Shown: one piece after another, positions 18,168 through 26,074 of the stretch | Numbering within the stretch: position 1 is the first letter of the stretch | How the letters are laid out: every line of letters begins with the position of its first letter | Source of the DNA: Cyclobacteriaceae bacterium | GTDB lineage: Bacteria; Bacteroidota; Bacteroidia; Cytophagales; Cyclobacteriaceae | DNA length: 64,000 bases | Direction of reading: 5' to 3' | NCBI GenBank assembly: GCA_016787755.1 | Contig: JAEUUA010000025.1 | Coordinates: forward strand, 186,001-250,000 | The notes under the pieces: model-generated | What the model saw: the letters and a program-made list of their open reading frames with translations, nothing else | Told to the model about the DNA's origin: nothing | Database searches by the model: none | Made by a program: the position numbers and the translations under genes

Positions 18168-21139
18168 TAAAAAGTCACATTTAATCCCATCGAAAAAATT
18201 CTTGGAACGGGGTAGTTGGCAACATCAATTCCATTGAGAACCGGATTGCCGCTTACCACTTCAGGAGTATACCCTGTAAACTTACTTTGTGTAAACAAGT
18301 TGGTAACTCGCACAAATGCTCTTGCCGATTTAACTCCACCCTTTTCCACGATCGCTTGAGGCAGCGTATATCCCAACGAAATATTTCTTAATCGTAAGAA
18401 TGACCCATCATAGATATAACGAGATGAGGGTTCAAAGTTTACACCCCCATTGCTTGGTCTTGGTTCGCTATTGTTTGTGCCCTCGCCATTCCAAAAATTT
18501 AAGTATCTTCTTTCGAAATTGTAAGGATCAGGTCGCACAATTTCCTTTCCATTAAAAATCTTATTTCCACGCTGCCCCTGCACATCGGCAGTGAAGTCAA
18601 AATTTTTGTAAGCCACGTTAAAATTTAATCCGAACAACAAGGTAGGAATCGGAGATCCTAAATTTACGCGATCATCACTGTTTAGTTTGCCGTCCTTATT
18701 CACATCCTCAAATTTTAAGTCACCCACTTCTGTATTTGACAAATGGGGATACGCACTTAGCTCGGCTGCATTTTGAAAAACTCCAACCACGTTATAACCA
18801 TAAAAAGAGCCGATTGGTAAACCAGGCACCGTGCGGGTAACTTGCCTGCCATTGAAAAGTCCTAACAGGGATTCATCTGATTCTCCGGTTCCACTTATTT
18901 TTATGGCTTCATTGTGAATGGTGGTGCCCACAAGACCCACTTTATATTGCACAGCTTTTACCTCACCACTCCAACCTACATTAAGTTCAAACCCTTTATT
19001 TAAAACTTCTCCCGCATTAAATGTGATTACTGCCCCATCCCCATTTCCATAGTAGCCGGGTACCGGCAAATCAATAAGAATATCTTTTGTCGTGCGATGA
19101 TAATAATCTATTTCAGCCGTTAGCCGATCATTCAAAAATCCGGCCTCCACACCAATATCCACCTGGTGCGTGCTTTCCCACTTTAAGTTTGGGTTTCCGG
19201 AAACTCCATAGGTAGCACCAGGATATTGAACATCGGGACCAAACACGGCATTCACACCATTTTGTACCAATGAATATTGACGCTGATAATTTATTTTTTC
19301 GTTGCCAATAATTCCCCAACTCGCGCGCACTTTGAGGTTACTTATCGTCTTATTGCTCTTCAGGAAATTTTCATTGATCGCGTTCCATCCGATGGCAAGC
19401 GATGGGAAGTTAGCGTATTGATTGGCTTTGGTGAATTTCGAAGATCCATCTCGTCTGAAGGTAGCCGTGAAAAGATAGCGATCATTATAGGTATAATTAG
19501 CTCTGGCTAAATACGAGATCATCGAAAAATTTGAGTTGACTGAATTTGAAGCAAAATTTGGACTTAGGAGATTTGGGAAAATGTTTACATACCAGAAGTC
19601 CTCAGTGGGTCGCAAGAGATTTTGGGCGCCTAAAAAAACTGATTCCGAGGAAGACTCTTGTAGCGTGTACCCAGCGACAGCATTCACACGATGTTCGCCC
19701 ACTTCTTTCTGGTAGTTCAAGGTGTTTTCCCAAAGCCAATCAATCCGATCTGAGTACCCCTTACCCAAATCATCCGTTGCATTTTGCTGTTGTGGGCTTA
19801 CATAAAAGATCGGGGTATAGCTGCGAGATTTTTCATATTCCAAATCAACACCGAAACTGGTTTTAAAGGTAAACCCCTTAAGAAAATCAACCTCTCCATA
19901 GAGGTTGTTAACACTGCGAAGGCCCTTATTAAAACTGTTTGTATTTTCAATATCGGCCAATACATTCCCCACTCCGGGGATCGGTGTATAGGAACCATCA
20001 GGTTGGTGCGTAGTGAGAGTTGGCAAAGCACGGTACACTACAAAAACAGCATTGCCATTAGTGTTTTGTCGCGAATAGGGAGTGAATGATAGGTTACTGC
20101 CCAGTCGCATGGATTTTGAAAGGTGAAGAATGTTGTTGAATTTCAATGACACTCTTTCATAGTCAGATTTTTGAATAATTCCTCCTTGTTTAAAATACCC
20201 AAGTGATGTGTAGTATTGAAATTTCTCCGATCCCCCTGCGATCGATACCTGATAATTCTGTATCGGTGCAGTTCTGAAAATCTGATCCTGCCAATCTGTA
20301 TTTGGAAGCGCATCTATGTTATTATAGGTTCCCGGGTTAATTTTATTTCTTACCGTGGCATATTCACGTCCATCTAATAAATCTATTTTCTTGGCAAGTT
20401 GCTGAACGCTGTAATCTACCGATAAGCTAATGGTAGGATAATTATTTCCGGTGGTAGAACCTTTTTTAGTGGTAACGATAATAACCCCATTGGCTCCACG
20501 CGCTCCATAGATCGCTGTTGCCGATGCATCCTTTAATACCTCCATCGATTCTATATCTCCAGAATTTAAGTAATCAATGTTTTGAAGAATTACCCCATCG
20601 ACTACAAAAATGGGTGACGAATCATTAAACGTTCCGATTCCTCTGATACGCACGTAGGTGCTGGCACCTGGCGCCCCGGATGAACTGGCAACTTGCACTC
20701 CTGCAATTTTACCTTGCAACGACTGCATGGGGTTGATTGCCGGAACGGTGGTTAGGTCCTTACCCCGAATGGATGAAACAGATCCGGTTAAATCAGACTT
20801 CTTAACCGTTCCATAACCAATTACAATTACCTCTTCAAGATTTAAGGCATCCGGTTCCAGTAAAATCTCAATGAATGTTCTGAGCCCCAGATCAATGGTT
20901 TGTGATTTATATCCAATAAAAGAGATCACCAGTGTACTTTCAGCAGGCTCAAGATTCAATGTGAAGTTTCCGTTCGAGTCACTGGCAACTCCCCGGTTTG
21001 TTCCTTGCACCAATACGTTAGCACCGGGAATCACCGAGCCATCGCCCGAATCCTTAACAAGGCCCGAAATTGTTCTTACTTGTCCAAATAATAGAAATGG
21101 GGTGGTTAGTAAAGTTAGAATTAGAAGCCTCTTAATCAT
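18167..21139 (-). CDS. susC: SusC/RagA-type TonB-linked outer-membrane transporter
   Basis: From the ATG at 21139 the protein has 990 residues; an upstream GTG at 21163 would hide the signal peptide MIKRLLILTLLTTPFLLFG. The order is: signal, carboxypeptidase-regulatory-like domain (SGLVKDSGDGSVIPGANVLVQGT), TonB box EEVIVIGYGTVKKSDLTGSV, plug (QSLQGKIAGVQVASSSGAPG, SMEVLKDASATAIYGARGANGVIIVTTKKG), then a 22-strand barrel ending in MGLNVTF. It imports oligosaccharides across the outer membrane with TonB energy, together with the coupled SusD. It is the first gene of the five-gene glucan operon. Confidence 0.95.
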   Translation of the reverse strand: MIKRLLILTLLTTPFLLFGQVRTISGLVKDSGDGSVIPGANVLVQGTNRGVASDSNGNFTLNLEPAESTLVISFIGYKSQTIDLGLRTFIEILLEPDALNLEEVIVIGYGTVKKSDLTGSVSSIRGKDLTTVPAINPMQSLQGKIAGVQVASSSGAPGASTYVRIRGIGTFNDSSPIFVVDGVILQNIDYLNSGDIESMEVLKDASATAIYGARGANGVIIVTTKKGSTTGNNYPTISLSVDYSVQQLAKKIDLLDGREYATVRNKINPGTYNNIDALPNTDWQDQIFRTAPIQNYQVSIAGGSEKFQYYTSLGYFKQGGIIQKSDYERVSLKFNNILHLSKSMRLGSNLSFTPYSRQNTNGNAVFVVYRALPTLTTHQPDGSYTPIPGVGNVLADIENTNSFNKGLRSVNNLYGEVDFLKGFTFKTSFGVDLEYEKSRSYTPIFYVSPQQQNATDDLGKGYSDRIDWLWENTLNYQKEVGEHRVNAVAGYTLQESSSESVFLGAQNLLRPTEDFWYVNIFPNLLSPNFASNSVNSNFSMISYLARANYTYNDRYLFTATFRRDGSSKFTKANQYANFPSLAIGWNAINENFLKSNKTISNLKVRASWGIIGNEKINYQRQYSLVQNGVNAVFGPDVQYPGATYGVSGNPNLKWESTHQVDIGVEAGFLNDRLTAEIDYYHRTTKDILIDLPVPGYYGNGDGAVITFNAGEVLNKGFELNVGWSGEVKAVQYKVGLVGTTIHNEAIKISGTGESDESLLGLFNGRQVTRTVPGLPIGSFYGYNVVGVFQNAAELSAYPHLSNTEVGDLKFEDVNKDGKLNSDDRVNLGSPIPTLLFGLNFNVAYKNFDFTADVQGQRGNKIFNGKEIVRPDPYNFERRYLNFWNGEGTNNSEPRPSNGGVNFEPSSRYIYDGSFLRLRNISLGYTLPQAIVEKGGVKSARAFVRVTNLFTQSKFTGYTPEVVSGNPVLNGIDVANYPVPRIFSMGLNVTF

Positions 21140-21260
21140 GGTAACATATTGTTTTACAATCACTTAAAAAATTTAAATCGATTGTTGAATAACTTTCACC
21201 TACTTCGATCGCATATAAATTTATGATATACAAGTTGTGATCGTATTTATTTTACCATTT

Positions 21261-21283
21261 TTCAATCGAAAAGGGATTGAAAA
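21261..21283. promoter_or_regulatory. Inverted repeat upstream of susC
   Basis: The arms TTTTCAATC (21259-21267) and GATTGAAAA (21275-21283) are perfect inverted copies around a 7-base spacer. They lie 120-145 bases before the susC start. There is no T run of terminator type, so a protein-binding site is more likely. Confidence 0.5.
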
Positions 21284-21321
21284 TTCGATTTTGTAAGATA
21301 ACAATTTTGCACGTAAAAAAC

Positions 21322-21341
21322 ATTGATTACAATCGATTACA
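21322..21341. promoter_or_regulatory. Tandem 10-bp repeat, possible operator
   Basis: ATTGATTACA (21322-21331) is followed at once by ATCGATTACA (21332-21341), with one mismatch and a spacing of about one helical turn. Immediately beyond is the small palindrome TTGGT-GTAA-ACCAA (21350-21363). This is the gap between the sensor-regulator gene and the SusC operon it probably controls. Confidence 0.45.
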
Positions 21342-21415
21342 GGCATATTTTGGTGTAAACCAATTACCTGGTTATCGCTTGGTAAACATTTAAATTTAAT
21401 ACGGGGAGGTTAAGC

Positions 21416-23332
21416 TCAATTCCTGGTCACTTGATCACTGATTTTGGGCGACTGGGAGGAGTAGTTTTCCTCTGTTAGAATCACCTCATGCCACTTGGAT
21501 AGTGAACGTATTTTTCCGTCATTTTCAAAGTCTTTGATTTGGCTTTTCACTTTATTCTTAAAAGCCCACACCGTATTCGTGCGCAACGAGAGCATGGTGG
21601 ATAATGATTCAAGGGTAAACGTTTTTTTGCCAGTTACTAAGGTATAGGTTATAAAGAATGCTTTTTCAACGGGAAACTTTACGCCATGAAAAATGGTATA
21701 GGCAGTAATCGATTCATTATAGCCGCAACGGGTGCATCTTCTTGAAAATTTCTGTGCCCCTTCAAAGTATTTCTCATTGCCGCACTTCCTGCACGCAAAA
21801 CCGTTTTCCCACTTCAGCGTTTCCAAAAACCGGTAACACGATAACGTATCAGGATATAACGTTTTGAACTCCTCATAATTCATTGCCTTCTCCATCAATC
21901 GCTCCTCCAACACCTCTTTAATCTTGTTTTTTAGTTTCCAGTTATCAAGATCGAGTACTGAGTTAATTTGATTGATCTCGTGTGTTTGAATCAACAGCCT
22001 GGTATTGCTCTCTTCCAACTCACGATTCTTGGTATTAATCTCTACCGTGCGTTCACTTACCTTTTGCTCCAACTCTTTGTTGACTTTATCCTTCAGTTGC
22101 ATGTTCAATTCATGCTGTTGAATGATTCTTCGCAACGCACGATCTCGGTTATCCTTTAAAATAGTAATGCGATCACCCAAGGCAAGTGTAAGCAAGAGCA
22201 TCTCGATCACAAAACTAAAATGCAAACTGTAGTGAGAAACGGTGGTCAACTCAATCACATCAAAGAACACCAACGACCTCAGAAAAAAACCCATTAACAA
22301 AAGGCCATAGGCAATTACAAAATATCGGGCGGGGCGGTAGCCACGCAACCAAACCTGAATGCCTGTATGAAGGATTAACCAGAGCGGCAGAATCTCAATA
22401 AACCGGAAGGCAAAGAAATCAGGATAAAAAATGAATTCAATCAGGAAGATACCCGTGCGAATGCCAATCATTGCCTTCAACGCTTTATCAAGTCGGGGAG
22501 CCTTTGCACGCGTACTTAAAAACCTTCGGGTAAAAATAAGTGCCCATAAAATCAAGGAGTAGAGGAAAATTCCACTCGTATAGTTATTCCATTCAGGATG
22601 GTTTGGCCACAGATATTGAAATCCTATGCCATCCAAACTCATTGCATAAAGAGCTACGCTGCCTATATAAAAGATGTAATAAATATTTTTTATTTCCCGG
22701 ATGGCCAGGAAAACAAGGAAATTGTACAGCGCTATAATAAAGATCATTCCATAGAATGTACCGAAGAGAAAATATTCATTTAGTGCATAATACACGAACC
22801 GGTTTACCGATCGAAAGGCAATTCGGATATCAGCAAATTCATGGGATTGAACTTTGAAGTAATAGTATTCAATACCAGTAGAGGTGGGATTAAGTTGTAC
22901 TTCAAAATTCTTGTGTGCAAGCTTTCGCTGATTAAACGGATATCCATCACCCATGATCAACCGCTCATAGGTATCATCCCCGTTGGGAACATAGGCTTCA
23001 ATTGAATCAATGGTTTGATCATAGAATTCTATAAGCCAAACCTTACTAGACACATGATGCTGAACAGAAAAACGAATCCAATAAGAAGCTCCCGACTGAT
23101 AATCCTTGTTTTGATACGATTCGCGCTTTTGAAATTTCTCAGAAAATTGTTGATCTGATATCTCAGAAAAGGTGAGGGAATTGGTAGGATCAATAAAAAA
23201 CTCCAGATCTTTTAACAAAAACACTCGTTCCTCGATTGCATCGTCCACAATAGCAGTTTGAGCAAAGCTGTATTGAAAGACATAGATACTACATAACAAT
23301 AGTAGGGTTCGCTTCAGTGCATTTTCAATCAT
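21416..23332 (-). CDS. 7TMR-DISM sensor with IS1595-type zinc-ribbon output
   Basis: The 638 residues divide into a signal peptide (1-25), a periplasmic 7TMR-DISMED2-type carbohydrate-sensing domain (about 35-178: SYWIRFSVQHHVSSKVWLIEF), seven transmembrane helices (about 185-388), a charged coiled coil (390-485) and a C-terminal DNA-binding region. That last part has a four-Cys zinc ribbon (C514-x2-C517 and C533-x2-C536, in FACRKCGNE and RRCTRCGYNE). It continues as ITAYTIFHGVKFPVEKAFF and LESLSTMLSLRTNTVWAFKNKVK, which matches the N-terminal region of IS1595-family transposases. The transposase catalytic domain is absent. The gene lies upstream of and in line with the SusC operon, so it most likely senses the glucan in the periplasm and controls that operon directly from the membrane. 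Confidence 0.85.
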   Translation of the reverse strand: MIENALKRTLLLLCSIYVFQYSFAQTAIVDDAIEERVFLLKDLEFFIDPTNSLTFSEISDQQFSEKFQKRESYQNKDYQSGASYWIRFSVQHHVSSKVWLIEFYDQTIDSIEAYVPNGDDTYERLIMGDGYPFNQRKLAHKNFEVQLNPTSTGIEYYYFKVQSHEFADIRIAFRSVNRFVYYALNEYFLFGTFYGMIFIIALYNFLVFLAIREIKNIYYIFYIGSVALYAMSLDGIGFQYLWPNHPEWNNYTSGIFLYSLILWALIFTRRFLSTRAKAPRLDKALKAMIGIRTGIFLIEFIFYPDFFAFRFIEILPLWLILHTGIQVWLRGYRPARYFVIAYGLLLMGFFLRSLVFFDVIELTTVSHYSLHFSFVIEMLLLTLALGDRITILKDNRDRALRRIIQQHELNMQLKDKVNKELEQKVSERTVEINTKNRELEESNTRLLIQTHEINQINSVLDLDNWKLKNKIKEVLEERLMEKAMNYEEFKTLYPDTLSCYRFLETLKWENGFACRKCGNEKYFEGAQKFSRRCTRCGYNESITAYTIFHGVKFPVEKAFFITYTLVTGKKTFTLESLSTMLSLRTNTVWAFKNKVKSQIKDFENDGKIRSLSKWHEVILTEENYSSQSPKISDQVTRN

Positions 23333-23379
23333 TCCTGATAAAGGTCGGAAAAAAGTAAGAAATGTAGGATGCTTAATGC

Positions 23380-23628
23380 CTATTGATCTGGCAGCACTTC
23401 CGCGTCATAGCCCAGGCGATACAATAGATTTATTATTCTATAAGAGTTAATATCTCCAAAAAAAGACCGCACCACCAAAACCCGATCGGAATCTTCTAAA
23501 TCAAAACTGGCACGATAATCTTTAAATTCCCTTTGGATTTCGTCAATAAGCAGTTTCGCGTTCTCTTTACTAGCAACGTTAGTTTTAAATACCTCTACCA
23601 TCATCCGCTCAGGAGCAACCTTTCTCAT
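23380..23628 (-). CDS. Small conserved-looking protein, unknown role
   Basis: An 82-residue cytoplasmic protein of mixed alpha/beta pattern (MVEVFKTNVASKENAKLLIDEIQREFKDYRASFDLE, then RVLVVRSFFGDINSYRIINLLYRLGYDAEVLPD). This order (strand-helix-strand-helix-strand) resembles a ferredoxin-like fold such as heavy-metal-associated or ACT-like modules, but no Cys motif is present. Its ATG overlaps the stop of the VOC gene by four bases (ATGA), indicating coupled translation. An internal ATG at 23601 is an alternative start. I do not recognise the family. Confidence 0.6.
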   Translation of the reverse strand: MRKVAPERMMVEVFKTNVASKENAKLLIDEIQREFKDYRASFDLEDSDRVLVVRSFFGDINSYRIINLLYRLGYDAEVLPDQ

Positions 23629-24032
23629 GCCTTCGGAATTGCACTTTCATCCATATACAGTATTTCCCACTGATACCCATCCAAATCGGCAAAGCTGTGC
23701 TGATACATCCACCCATGATCTTGCGGAGGCATATAAGTCGATCCACCGGCTGCCACTGCTGCCTTTACCATTTCTTCTACCTTCGCACGACTCTCTGCAT
23801 CTAAGGCAATTAAAACCTCCGTGCCTTTTTGTGCATCCACAATTTCCTTCTTGGTAAATGTTTTGAAGAAGGGTTTCGTTAACAACATGGCAAAAATATT
23901 CTCGCTGATAATCATACAGGTTGCCTTATCATCAGTAAACTGTGGGTTAAACGAAAACCCAAGTGTTGTAAAAAAATCGACTGACTTTTTTAAATCATTC
24001 ACCGGAAGGTTAACAAAGATTTTAGTAGCCAT
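23625..24032 (-). CDS. VOC (glyoxalase/bleomycin-resistance fold) family protein
   Basis: This 135-residue protein has the two beta-alpha-beta-beta-beta modules of the vicinal oxygen chelate superfamily: MATKIFVNLPVNDLKKSVDFFTTLGFSFNPQF at the start and HSFADLDGYQWEILYMD at the end, the final Glu being a usual metal ligand. It resembles the lactoylglutathione lyase-like proteins often annotated near small-molecule regulators. No substrate can be named. It is divergent from the GlxA-type regulator and overlaps the 82-residue gene downstream. Confidence 0.85.
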   Translation of the reverse strand: MATKIFVNLPVNDLKKSVDFFTTLGFSFNPQFTDDKATCMIISENIFAMLLTKPFFKTFTKKEIVDAQKGTEVLIALDAESRAKVEEMVKAAVAAGGSTYMPPQDHGWMYQHSFADLDGYQWEILYMDESAIPKA

Positions 24033-24195
24033 ATGGAATTAATTTAAGGTTGTTTATACGCAAGCAGTTCATTGCTTTCATCACCGTATAGTTAGCGAAT
24101 TGCATTGTTACCGGAATCATATTGTTCGCTTTTACCAAACAAATGTGGCAGGTTTCTTTTCACCGAATCCTGTGCAAAAGCGACATTATATAAGG

Positions 24196-24226
24196 TTGAT
24201 TGCGACAATCACTTTTAATACTTTTG
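24196..24226 (+). promoter_or_regulatory. Promoter of the GlxA-type regulator
   Basis: TTG at 24196-24198 is followed after 20 bases by TACTTTTG (24219-24226), a full match to the Bacteroidota -33/-7 pattern. The ATG at 24247 lies 20 bases further on, which supports that start. Confidence 0.65.
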
Positions 24227-24246
24227 GATTATTGACCAATCGAATT

Positions 24247-25230
24247 ATGAAGCACATCTCTATTCTGGTTCCCACCGGGGCGGTAGCATTAAGCTGTATC
24301 GAAGGGCCATTCATACTATTTAATAAGGTTAATGAATTGCTAACCAACACCGGAAAGAAACCCTTGTTTCAGGTTCAATTGGTGGGTACTAATTCCGAGA
24401 CTCAGGTGTATGATCGTCTCTTTAAAGTAACTCCTGATCTAACCATTCACCAACTGCAAAAAACAGATCTCATCATCATTCCGGCCGTAAATGGAAATAT
24501 GACGGAGGTCATTGAATCCAACAAAAAATTCTTTCCATGGATCAATAAACAACATGAACAAGGAGCGGAAGTTGCAAGTCTTTGTGTAGGTGCATTTCTA
24601 CTCGCTTCCACCGGTCTTCTTGATGGTAAAAAATGTTCAACACATTGGTCCATGACTGAGAAGTTCAAAGAACTCTTTCCTAGTGTTGAACTTGTATCCA
24701 ACAAAATAATTACAGACGAAAAAGGTATTTACTCAAGCGGAGGTGCTAATTCATTTTGGAACCTGCTGCTTTATATTCTCGAGAAATACACCAATCGCGA
24801 GATGGCAGTCTTGTTTTCAAAGTATTATGAAATTGAGATCGATCGGTTTAGTCAATCGCAGTTTATTATATTCAATGGCCAGAACTCACACAACGATGAA
24901 CACGTGAAAAAAGCACAGGATTTTATTGAGAAAAATGTGGCGGATAGAATTTCGGTAGAAGATTTGGCCGCGAAGTTTGCTATCGGCAGGCGAAATTTTG
25001 AGAGGCGTTTTAAAAAAGCGACTAACAATACGCCTATTGAATACATTCAACGCGTAAAAATTGAGGCGGCAAAGAAAAGTCTGGAAGCGAGTCGCAAAAA
25101 TGTAACCGAGGTGATGTATGACGTGGGGTATTCTGACACCAAGGCATTCAGAACCGTATTTAAAAAAATTACAGGCCTCTCTCCTGTCGATTACCGAAAC
25201 AAATATTCGCGAGCAGCAATCACAATCTAA
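24247..25230 (+). CDS. GlxA-family AraC-type transcriptional regulator
   Basis: From the ATG at 24247 the protein has 327 residues; the frame extends upstream, but the promoter lies just before this start. Residues 1-195 form a DJ-1/PfpI (class I glutamine amidotransferase-like) domain with the nucleophile-elbow sequence ASLCVGAFLLASTGLLDGK. Residues 220-327 are two AraC helix-turn-helix units (ISVEDLAAKFAIGRRNFERRF, VTEVMYDVGYSDTKAFRTVFKKITGLSPVDYR). Such regulators bind a small metabolite in the amidase-like domain and activate nearby genes. Target candidates are the divergent VOC gene pair; this is inferred from position only. Confidence 0.9.
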   Translation: MKHISILVPTGAVALSCIEGPFILFNKVNELLTNTGKKPLFQVQLVGTNSETQVYDRLFKVTPDLTIHQLQKTDLIIIPAVNGNMTEVIESNKKFFPWINKQHEQGAEVASLCVGAFLLASTGLLDGKKCSTHWSMTEKFKELFPSVELVSNKIITDEKGIYSSGGANSFWNLLLYILEKYTNREMAVLFSKYYEIEIDRFSQSQFIIFNGQNSHNDEHVKKAQDFIEKNVADRISVEDLAAKFAIGRRNFERRFKKATNNTPIEYIQRVKIEAAKKSLEASRKNVTEVMYDVGYSDTKAFRTVFKKITGLSPVDYRNKYSRAAITI

Positions 25231-25347
25231 TACAACTGAATCCTCAAAAAACTCCACGATTTATCTTTCTCACCTTAGCATCTGCCTTTGCCGAAGCTTC
25301 ACAATGTGAAACGTGTGCGTAGCGGCTACACGCAGCCAGGATTTTGT

Positions 25348-25369
25348 GTACGATAAAACTGTATCGTAC
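25348..25369 (+). promoter_or_regulatory. Hairpin just before the rhomboid start
   Basis: GTACGATA (25348-25355) and TATCGTAC (25362-25369) are perfect 8-base arms around a 6-base loop. The hairpin ends nine bases before the rhomboid ATG, where the ribosome binds, so it could block translation or be a protein site. Confidence 0.5.
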
Positions 25370-25377
25370 TTTGCGGC

Positions 25378-26013
25378 ATGCAATTGACTCTAACCACAGG
25401 CATCATCCTCATCACGGTTGCCTTCAGTTTATACACGATGCAAAAACCGAGGCTGCTCTATAGCCTCATGATGAATCCCTATCTCATTATCAATTCCGGC
25501 CAATACCATCGATTAATCACTTCGGGGTTTATTCATCGCGACCACATGCACCTGATCTTCAATATGTTTTCGTTTTATTTCTTTGGTACCCAACTCGAAT
25601 ACATTTTCCAACAAATCTTTGGAAATACGGGAAGTGTGCATTTTATCGCGCTCTACTTGTTAGGAATTGTTGTTTCCGATATTCCTACTCTTTTAAAACA
25701 TCAAAAGAATCCCAATTACAATTCGTTGGGTGCTTCTGGAGCAGTCTCGGCTGTTGTGTTTTCGTGTATTTTATTTTTGCCATTACATGATATCTGTATT
25801 TATGGGGTTCTGTGTTTCCCTGGTTTTATTTTAGGGATTGGCTATTTGGGCTACTCCTTTTACAGTTCTAAAAAATCAAAAGACGGCATTAACCACGATG
25901 CGCATTTATATGGTTCCTTATTTGGGGTTTTATACTGTATTGTTTTTTACCCCGATTCCATTCGAATCTTCATCGAGCAAATGGGGGAATGGAAAATCCC
26001 TTTTTTAATGTAA
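25378..26013 (+). CDS. Rhomboid family intramembrane serine protease
   Basis: This 211-residue membrane protein has six predicted helices. It carries the rhomboid signature: HLIFNM in helix 2 (His58 and Asn62), the catalytic GASG with Ser120 (NSLGASGAVSAVVFS) and the catalytic His176 in NHDAHLYGSLFG. These form the Ser-His dyad that cleaves transmembrane segments within the inner membrane. The size matches short bacterial rhomboids without extra domains. The substrate is unknown. It is preceded by a strong hairpin and has no obvious operon partner. Confidence 0.92.
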   Translation: MQLTLTTGIILITVAFSLYTMQKPRLLYSLMMNPYLIINSGQYHRLITSGFIHRDHMHLIFNMFSFYFFGTQLEYIFQQIFGNTGSVHFIALYLLGIVVSDIPTLLKHQKNPNYNSLGASGAVSAVVFSCILFLPLHDICIYGVLCFPGFILGIGYLGYSFYSSKKSKDGINHDAHLYGSLFGVLYCIVFYPDSIRIFIEQMGEWKIPFLM

Positions 26014-26074
26014 CGTTCATCATCCGTTTTGATTCCTTAGCTTGTTAATTAGAACAAAAATCTCAAGGACCAAG

